A DNA stretch of 19,932 nucleotides from Actinomycetales bacterium (GTDB lineage: Bacteria > Actinomycetota > Actinomycetes > Actinomycetales > Dermatophilaceae). Where the stretch lies: contig JADJVI010000021.1 of NCBI GenBank assembly GCA_016710645.1, forward strand, positions 1 to 19,932, given 5' to 3'. Made by a program: the position numbers and the translations under genes. This document shows, in pieces, positions 14,929-19,932 of the stretch (the stretch's first letter is position 1; each line of letters opens with the position of its first letter). The notes under the pieces are model-generated. The model worked only from the letters and a program-made list of their open reading frames with translations, was not told the origin of the DNA and did not search any database.

Positions 14929-16270
14929 CCAGGCTGATCGGTTTGACCAGGTCGGCAACGACCAGCATGAGGGTCATCGCGATGAGGACGGTCGACACGG
15001 CATACGCGATCGGCAGTCCTTTGGCGACGTCGACATACCCCGGGTCCGGCCGGCCGAGCAGGCGCGCCCCGGTGCGTTTGATGCCCTCCCACAGCGCCCC
15101 CACGACCTGCCCGCCGTCCAGCGGCAGGACCGGCAGCAGGTTGAAGAAGAAGAGCATGAGGTTGAGCCCGAAGACCAGCCAGAGGAACTGGTAGATGACC
15201 CCCTTGGGGCCGTCACCACCGAGCTGTCCCGAGGCGATCTCGCCTCCCGCGCGTCCGATGCCGACAACGGATACCGGCCCTTCGGGGTCGCGATCGCCGC
15301 CGCCGACGAGGCTCTGGGCGACCCCGACCAGCTTCGCGGGGAAGGTCCCCAGAGCAGTGACGACGGTGCCGAGCATGCTGCCCAACAGCTCGGGGACTCG
15401 CGAGACCGGCTGGGCGACGTAGTCACGGCTGGCTGTCGCGCCGAGGTAGCCGACCGTGTCGGTCACCAATGCCCCGTCCGCTGTCGTCTTGGGCTTCCCT
15501 TCCGGCGTGTATGCCGTGCGTGCAATACCCACGATGGGTGCGGTGAGGGTGAGCTGCTCCCCGGCGCGCTCGACGGTGAGCGAGAGCGAACGGCCAGCGG
15601 CAGCGCGGATCTTGGTCGTCACCTCTGACCACAAGGTGACCGGTTGACCGTCGACGGCGACGATCCGATCGCCTGCGCGCAGGCCGGCGACAACAGCCGG
15701 CGGGACGGCATCCCCGACGACGCACGCGGGCTCGGGCTTGGTCACCGTGGGTGCGGTCGACGGCACGCACTGGGCGACGGTCGACACGATCGGCACCAGG
15801 GTGGGTACGCCGATGCCACTCACCAGGGCGGTCAGCAGGACCACGGCCAGGACGAGGTTCATGAACGGTCCACCGAGCATGACGACGACCTTCTTGGGCA
15901 CCGACAGCTTGTAGAAGACCTTGTCCTCGTCGCCGGGCTGGACTTCGTCGACCGCCTCGGCCCGCGCTTGCTCGACGATGCTCATCCGTCCGGTGGTGCT
16001 CGCGCGCAACAGCGCAGGATTGTCGCCCGGGCGGGGCGGGATCATCCCGATCATCTTGACGTAGCCACCGAGCGGGATCGCCTTGATGCCGTATTCCGTC
16101 TCGCCACGGGTGCGCGACCAGATCGTCGGCCCGAACCCGATCATGTACTTCGTGCACTTGACGTCGAAGCGCTTGGCGGGGATGAGGTGCCCCAGTTCGT
16201 GCAGGGCGATCGACACCCCGACCAGCACGATGACGGCGAGCACGCCGAGCAGGTAAGTCACCGAGGTCAT
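14924..16270 (-). CDS. rseP: RIP metalloprotease RseP/Rip1 (site-2 protease)
   Basis: Membrane-embedded zinc protease that cuts transmembrane segments of anti-sigma factors and related substrates. 448 residues. The zinc motif HELGH (residues 24-28) is in the first membrane helix and the third ligand is in LPLDGG (Asp385). The conserved GGPFMN is at 133-138, and one extracytoplasmic PDZ domain (about 185-245) contains GLRAGDRIVAVDGQPV. Cys168 and Cys183 lie just before the PDZ domain and could be disulfide-linked. The ATG overlaps the dxr stop (ATGA), the conserved actinobacterial dxr-rip1 arrangement. The gene usually found next, ispG, is absent; the convergent lysozyme gene follows instead. 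Confidence 0.93.
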   Translation of the reverse strand: MTSVTYLLGVLAVIVLVGVSIALHELGHLIPAKRFDVKCTKYMIGFGPTIWSRTRGETEYGIKAIPLGGYVKMIGMIPPRPGDNPALLRASTTGRMSIVEQARAEAVDEVQPGDEDKVFYKLSVPKKVVVMLGGPFMNLVLAVVLLTALVSGIGVPTLVPIVSTVAQCVPSTAPTVTKPEPACVVGDAVPPAVVAGLRAGDRIVAVDGQPVTLWSEVTTKIRAAAGRSLSLTVERAGEQLTLTAPIVGIARTAYTPEGKPKTTADGALVTDTVGYLGATASRDYVAQPVSRVPELLGSMLGTVVTALGTFPAKLVGVAQSLVGGGDRDPEGPVSVVGIGRAGGEIASGQLGGDGPKGVIYQFLWLVFGLNLMLFFFNLLPVLPLDGGQVVGALWEGIKRTGARLLGRPDPGYVDVAKGLPIAYAVSTVLIAMTLMLVVADLVKPISLG

Positions 16271-17502
16271 GAGGTCCCCTCATCCAGCCCGAGAACGGCT
16301 CGGGCCCGCGCCCGCGCCCACTGATCAGCGCGCAACACGCTGTGAACGTCCAAGGTGGGCGCATCGATTCCGGCGCCGGCACGGCATACCTGGGCTGCTG
16401 GTCCGTGTTCGTGGTCGTCGACGACCCGGGCGATGGTGTCGACGATCTCGGTGAAGCGGATCCGGCCGTCGTGGAAGGCGTCGACGCACACCTCGTTGGC
16501 GGCGTTGTAGACGGCGGGCATGGTGCCCCCGGCGGAACCCACGCGCCGCGCGAGCGCCACCGCCGGAAAGGCCTCGTCATCGAGGGGGAAGAACTCCCAG
16601 GTCGCGGCCTTGGTCCAGTCACAGGGGGCGGTGGCACACGGGACCCGGTCCGGCCAGGCCATCCCGAGCGCGATCGGCAGCCGCATGTCGGGCGGACTCG
16701 CCTGCGCGAGCGTCGAGCCGTCGACGAACTCGACCATCGAGTGGATGACCGACTGCGGGTGCACGACCACGGTGATCCGGTCGAAGGGGATGTCGAAGAG
16801 CAGGTGCGCCTCGATGACTTCCAGGCCTTTGTTGACCAGCGTCGCGCTGTTGGTCGTCACGACCCGGCCCATGTCCCAGGTCGGGTGCGCGAGAGCTTGC
16901 GCCGGCGTGACGTCATTCAGCTCCTCACGAGTCCTCCCCCGGAATGGCCCACCACTCGCAGTGACGACGAGTTGCCGCACCTCGCTCGCGCGCCCGCCGC
17001 GTAAGCATTGCGCGAGAGCCGAGTGCTCGCTGTCGACCGGGACGATCTGGTCCGGCTGCGCGATTGCCTTGACCAGCGGGCCGCCCACGATGAGCGATTC
17101 CTTGTTGGCCAGAGCCAGCGTGTTGCCGGCTGTGAGCGCGGCCAGGGTCGGGGCCAGCCCGATCGAGCCGGTGATCCCGTTGAGGACCACGTCAACCGGG
17201 CGCGCGGCCAACGTCGCGTTGGCGTCCGGCCCAGTAAGGATTTCGGGCCGGTATGCCGTGTGGCCGGCTTCCTGGGCCGCCGCGCCGATCGCCCGCTCGA
17301 CGTCGGCGGGGTCGGCGTTGGCCACGCCGACGGCCTCGACCCCGAGCTCGACAGCTTGGCGCGCGAGCAGTGCGAGGTTGCCCCCACCCGCGGTCAGAAC
17401 CGTGACTCGAAACCTGCCGGGGTTGGCCCGCACGACATCGATCGCTTGGGTGCCGATCGACCCGGTCGATCCGAGCAGGGTGACGGTACGGGGCTCACTC
17501 AC
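16267..17502 (-). CDS. dxr: 1-deoxy-D-xylulose 5-phosphate reductoisomerase
   Basis: Converts 1-deoxy-D-xylulose 5-phosphate to 2-C-methyl-D-erythritol 4-phosphate with NADPH and a divalent metal, the committed step of the MEP isoprenoid pathway; target of fosmidomycin. 411 residues, slightly longer than the usual 390-400. The NADPH motif GSTGSIG is at 11-17; ANKESLIVGG (132-141), VDSEHSA (156-162, metal ligands), TASGGPFRG (181-189), HPTWDMG (206-212) and the C-terminal YNAANEVCVDAF (332-343) are intact. The GTG at 17502 gives the normal N-terminus; the ribosome binding site is weak. Translationally coupled to rseP. A 76-bp gap separates it from the barstar gene, so it could have its own promoter or be read from upstream. 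Confidence 0.95.
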   Translation of the reverse strand: MSEPRTVTLLGSTGSIGTQAIDVVRANPGRFRVTVLTAGGGNLALLARQAVELGVEAVGVANADPADVERAIGAAAQEAGHTAYRPEILTGPDANATLAARPVDVVLNGITGSIGLAPTLAALTAGNTLALANKESLIVGGPLVKAIAQPDQIVPVDSEHSALAQCLRGGRASEVRQLVVTASGGPFRGRTREELNDVTPAQALAHPTWDMGRVVTTNSATLVNKGLEVIEAHLLFDIPFDRITVVVHPQSVIHSMVEFVDGSTLAQASPPDMRLPIALGMAWPDRVPCATAPCDWTKAATWEFFPLDDEAFPAVALARRVGSAGGTMPAVYNAANEVCVDAFHDGRIRFTEIVDTIARVVDDHEHGPAAQVCRAGAGIDAPTLDVHSVLRADQWARARARAVLGLDEGTS

Positions 17503-17578
17503 TGGGCCATTGTCGCTCAGTCGACGGGGTCCCCTGCCGCTCGCGCACCGAGCGGGCACGGCATACCTGCGTCTGTCC

Positions 17579-17923
17579 TTAGCGGTCGACGACGGTGACG
17601 TGCAGGTCGTCGCGCTCGGCTTCGACGTCGAGCAGCACCGCGAGGATGGCGCCATATGCTTTCGGGTCGCTCTGGTGCAACTGGCCCACACGATCCCAGA
17701 CCAGCTCGATCTCCCGACCGTCGTCATCGGTGAGATCACGCAGCGCGTCGGTGAGCGCGTCGAGGTTGAGCCCGAACCACTTCGGCAGAGCCAACCCCTC
17801 GGCGAACGCGACGAGCGACGAGTGCTTGTCCACTCCACCCTCGACGATCCGCACGACGCGACCGGCTGCTCGGGCGCGTGCCACGAGTGCTCGCACGCTC
17901 GCATTGCCGTCGAAACGCTTCAC
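17579..17923 (-). CDS. Barstar family ribonuclease inhibitor
   Basis: 114 residues, close to barstar's 90 plus a short N-terminal extension. The core ALPKWFGLNLDALTDAL (residues 45-61) matches the barstar helix that plugs the barnase active site; Asp55 and Asp59 correspond to the barnase-contacting Asp35 and Asp39. The residue aligned with barstar Glu76 appears to be Ile (GAI at 91-93), though my alignment is by eye. No signal peptide, so cytoplasmic. The GTG at 17923 is preferred because GGGGGAG lies four bases upstream, and longer in-frame starts lie inside the ribonuclease gene. It follows that gene by 22 bp on the same strand: inhibitor next to its likely target enzyme. Confidence 0.88.
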   Translation of the reverse strand: MKRFDGNASVRALVARARAAGRVVRIVEGGVDKHSSLVAFAEGLALPKWFGLNLDALTDALRDLTDDDGREIELVWDRVGQLHQSDPKAYGAILAVLLDVEAERDDLHVTVVDR

Positions 17924-17927
17924 GACT

Positions 17928-17934
17928 CTCCCCC
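17928..17934 (-). promoter_or_regulatory. Ribosome binding site that sets the barstar gene start
   Basis: GGGGGAG on the minus strand, four bases before the GTG at 17923. It shows that the inhibitor has its own translation start and is not only an extension of the frame that overlaps the ribonuclease gene. Confidence 0.6.
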
Positions 17935-17945
17935 TGGCGACCCGG

Positions 17946-18491
17946 TCAGGCGCCTTCTCGAACACGTCGGAACGACCCGTAATGGTCATCCGTGTAGTAC
18001 AGCTCCCCCTCACGCCCGCGAATGATCCGACGAGCCCCACGGTCGTCGGATCCAGGCGTGACGACGGTGTACTCACGGTAGTAGCCATTTGCCCGTTTCG
18101 GCAGGATTGCCTCGCGATTTGAGAAGGTCTGGTCGTCATTTCGTGGGTATGGATACGGACCACCCGCCCGGATCAGACCCAGGGTCGTCTTCGCCTCCTT
18201 GGGCAGACTCGATTCCGCCACCCAGCGCAGGCCGCTGTCCGGATCAACGCCCTCGCTGCCCCGCGTCGTCGCGGTCTTGGCACCGGTCGAGCCCGCGGTC
18301 GCCTTGGCAGTCGCCACCGCGGACCGATTGCCCGAGCTCACTCCCGTCGTCGACGTGGACGACCCTCCGCGCGTGGCCACGAACAGGACCACGAGCAGCA
18401 CGAGCACCAGCCCGACCCCGACGAGTTGGACGACTTGTCGGGTGTTGCGGCTCATCCGCCGCGAGGGTGGGGCAGGGGGTGCAGCGCTCAC
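17946..18491 (-). CDS. Membrane-anchored guanyl-specific ribonuclease (RNase Sa/barnase-like)
   Basis: 181 residues: short basic N-terminus, one membrane helix (about residues 20-40), a Ser/Thr/Gly linker (41-82), then an RNase N1/T1 domain (about 90-179) very similar to Streptomyces RNase Sa. The domain has LPKEAKTTLGLI, GPYPYPRNDDQTFSNREAILP, YYREYTVVTPG and DDHYGSF. Catalytic residues by alignment are Glu140, Arg151, Arg155 and His170 (RNase Sa Glu54, Arg65, Arg69, His85), so an active enzyme is expected. The N-in topology would place the domain outside the cell. Secreted relatives are paired with cytoplasmic barstar as self-protection, as here. The GTG at 18491 overlaps the dehydrogenase stop (GTGA); ATG at 18455 is an alternative. 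Neither has a clear Shine-Dalgarno sequence. Confidence 0.9.
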   Translation of the reverse strand: MSAAPPAPPSRRMSRNTRQVVQLVGVGLVLVLLVVLFVATRGGSSTSTTGVSSGNRSAVATAKATAGSTGAKTATTRGSEGVDPDSGLRWVAESSLPKEAKTTLGLIRAGGPYPYPRNDDQTFSNREAILPKRANGYYREYTVVTPGSDDRGARRIIRGREGELYYTDDHYGSFRRVREGA

Positions 18492-19932
18492 GGGCCGGCG
18501 ATGCCGACGTACTTGACCTCGAGGTATTCGTCGATGCCCTCGAAGCCACCCTCCCGCCCGAAACCGCTGGCCTTGACCCCTCCGAACGGCGCCGCCGGGT
18601 TGGACACGACGCCCTGGTTGATCCCGACCATGCCGAACTCCAGCGCCTCGCTCACCCGCAGCGCGCGGGACAGGTCGCGCGTGAAGGCATAGGCGATGAG
18701 CCCGTATGCCGTGTCGTTGGCTCGCGCGAGCGCCTCCTCCTCGGTGCGGAAGGTCGAGATGGGGGCAACCGGGCCGAAGATCTCCTCGACGGCGATCCGC
18801 GCGTCAGCGGGCACATCGGTCAGGACGGTCGGCTGGTAGAACCACCCCGGTCCGTCGGCGGGACCTCCGCCCACGACGACGCGTGCGCCCCCGGCGACGG
18901 CCTCCTGGACCAGCGAGTCGACGCCCTCACGGGCCTTTTGGTCGACCAGCGGGCCCACGTCGACGCCGTCCTGGGTGCCGTCGCCGACCGTCAACCCGGC
19001 CATCCGGGCAGCGAACTTCTGCGAGAACTCCTCGGCCACCGACTCATGCACGAGGAAGCGGTTGGCCGCCGTGCAGGCCTCGCCGATGTTGCGCATCTTG
19101 GCCAGCATCGCCCCATTGACTGCCGCATCGATGTCGGCGTCCTCAAAGACGAGGAAGGGCGCATTGCCGCCCAATTCCATCGACAGCCGCAACAGTCCCT
19201 GGGCCGACTGCTCGACCAGCTTCTGGCCCACACCGGTCGAGCCGGTGAAGGTCAACTTGCGCAGCCGGGGGTCGCGGATGATCGGCTCCATCACCTCGCC
19301 GGTGTGGGCAGTGGTGACCACATTGAGCACACCTGCCGGCAAGCCGCATTCCTGGAGCAGGTCAGCCAGCAACAGCATCGTCAACGGGGTCTGCGACGCA
19401 GGTTTGACGACCATCGTGCAGCCAGCCGCGATCGCGGGGCCGATCTTGCGCGTGCCCATCGCCAGCGGGAAGTTCCACGGGGTGATCATGAGGGTCGGCC
19501 CGACCGGCTGCTTCATGGTGAGCAGCCGGCTGGCCCCGTTGGGCGCCATCGAATAGCGCCCGTGCACGCGCACGGCTTCCTCGCTGAACCAGCGGAAGAA
19601 CTCCGCGCCATAGGCGACCTCGCCCCGCGCCTCGGCCAGCGGCTTGCCCATTTCCATCGTCATGAGCAGGGCGAACTCCTCGGTCCGGGCGACGATCTTC
19701 TCGTATGCCGCCCGCAACAGTTCCCCGCGATCGCGTGGCGGGACCTTGGCCCAGGTCGCCTGCGCGGCGACGGCCGCGTCGAGGGCGGCCATGCCGTCCG
19801 CCGGAGTGGCGCTCGCGACGTGGGCCAGAACCTCGCCGTTGGCGGGGTTGTCGACCGGGAGCGTCGTTCCGTCTGAGGAGTCACGCCACTGGCCCGCGAT
19901 GAGCAGGCCCTTGGGCACCGAGTCGAGCAGAG
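18488..19932 (-). CDS. gabD: NAD(P)-dependent succinate-semialdehyde dehydrogenase (5' end probably beyond the window)
   Basis: Oxidises succinate semialdehyde to succinate, as in GABA breakdown or the 2-oxoglutarate decarboxylase bypass. Aldehyde dehydrogenase fold, close to E. coli GabD. Counting from the GTG at 19918: TPWNFP (146-151) with catalytic Asn149, KPASQTP (172-178), FTGSTGVG (224-231), general base Glu248 in MELGGNAPF, and nucleophile Cys282 in GEACTAANR. The C-terminal APFGGVKASGFGREGGFEGIDEYLEVKY is typical of the family. The GTG at 19918 could start a 476-residue protein, but the frame stays open to the edge and reads L-L-D-S before VPKGL, resembling the LLxSVPxGL N-terminus of actinobacterial relatives; the true start is probably to the right. 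Other semialdehyde substrates are possible. Coupled by GTGA to the ribonuclease gene. Confidence 0.9.
   Translation of the reverse strand, partial: LLDSVPKGLLIAGQWRDSSDGTTLPVDNPANGEVLAHVASATPADGMAALDAAVAAQATWAKVPPRDRGELLRAAYEKIVARTEEFALLMTMEMGKPLAEARGEVAYGAEFFRWFSEEAVRVHGRYSMAPNGASRLLTMKQPVGPTLMITPWNFPLAMGTRKIGPAIAAGCTMVVKPASQTPLTMLLLADLLQECGLPAGVLNVVTTAHTGEVMEPIIRDPRLRKLTFTGSTGVGQKLVEQSAQGLLRLSMELGGNAPFLVFEDADIDAAVNGAMLAKMRNIGEACTAANRFLVHESVAEEFSQKFAARMAGLTVGDGTQDGVDVGPLVDQKAREGVDSLVQEAVAGGARVVVGGGPADGPGWFYQPTVLTDVPADARIAVEEIFGPVAPISTFRTEEEALARANDTAYGLIAYAFTRDLSRALRVSEALEFGMVGINQGVVSNPAAPFGGVKASGFGREGGFEGIDEYLEVKYVGIAGP

Larger units (their letters stand above)
1144..19709. repeat. Dispersed short word GTATGCCGT, 22 copies plus four near-copies
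   Basis: Hand count of GTATGCCGT on the + strand, by start: 1144, 2847, 4401, 6370, 7239, 8012, 11328, 13126, 13988, 15509, 17251, 18704. As ACGGCATAC: 3352, 4919, 6356, 10551, 11874, 12728, 12950, 14997, 16381, 17558. Four more share only the GTATGCC core: 2225 and 11087 (minus), 14380 and 19703 (plus). The next base is usually G and the preceding base is often G or C. All but 17558 lie inside genes. They are read in at least five of the six possible frames (YAV, TAY, G-I/M-P, VCR), so protein sequence does not explain them. The longest gap is about 8021-10550. Confidence 0.9.

Noticed and set aside
16381..16389. A single GTATGCCGT copy viewed as an operator of a nearby gene
   Set aside because: The word occurs 22 times in unrelated genes, mostly inside coding sequence, so no copy should be read as a gene-specific operator.
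18089..19876. 595-codon + strand frame opposite the dehydrogenase and RNase genes
   Set aside because: No domain and Asp/Arg/Gly-rich shadow composition; the minus strand carries intact catalytic motifs.

Overview
High-GC actinobacterial chromosomal DNA, about 70% GC by eye. Third codon positions are mostly G or C, GTG starts are common, and adjacent genes often overlap by four bases. The gene families (13E12/DUF222-HNH protein, TIGR03085 protein, actinobacterial lipoproteins, RNase Sa-type ribonuclease) point to Actinomycetota. Micrococcales, perhaps the Intrasporangiaceae/Dermatophilaceae group, is my best guess, but no marker gene proves it. The window is gene-dense: no gap exceeds about 95 bp, and I see no tRNA, rRNA, insertion sequence or CRISPR array.

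Layout. 1-990 (-): paaA, first gene of a phenylacetyl-CoA epoxidase operon that runs off the left edge. 1084-1500 (-): small lipoprotein. 1586-2622 (+): azlC-azlD branched-chain amino acid exporter. 2650-3417 (-): dapB (lysine/diaminopimelate pathway), divergent from 3443-4306 (+), a conserved coiled-coil protein. 4351-6400 (+): split-barrel flavin-type protein, EamA transporter and ICMT-like methyltransferase. 6467-7885 (+): class II fumarase. 7975-9594 (+): DUF222-HNH protein with its own near-consensus promoter and probably a leaderless mRNA. 9618-13263 (-): a coupled operon of tandem-GNAT protein, ABC ATPase and two ABC-2 permeases; the ATPase gene has a frame break. 13335-14878 (+): TIGR03085 metal-binding protein coupled to a GH25 lysozyme lipoprotein. 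14924-17502 (-): dxr-rseP. 17579-19932 (-): succinate-semialdehyde dehydrogenase (cut by the right edge), membrane-anchored RNase Sa-type ribonuclease, and barstar-type inhibitor.

Two things stand out. First, the word GTATGCCGT (or its complement) occurs 22 times by my hand count, plus four near-copies, on both strands and in several reading frames. About 0.1 would be expected by chance at this GC. Two copies form a perfect 11-bp inverted repeat. This looks like a DNA-level repeated signal that I cannot match to a described element. Second, the ABC ATPase reads correctly only with a +1 shift at a CCC-AGG site, and the unshifted frame stays open through the whole downstream permease gene.

Most genes are ordinary housekeeping or transport functions. 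The ribonuclease/barstar pair and the GNAT-ABC operon are the accessory-looking parts.
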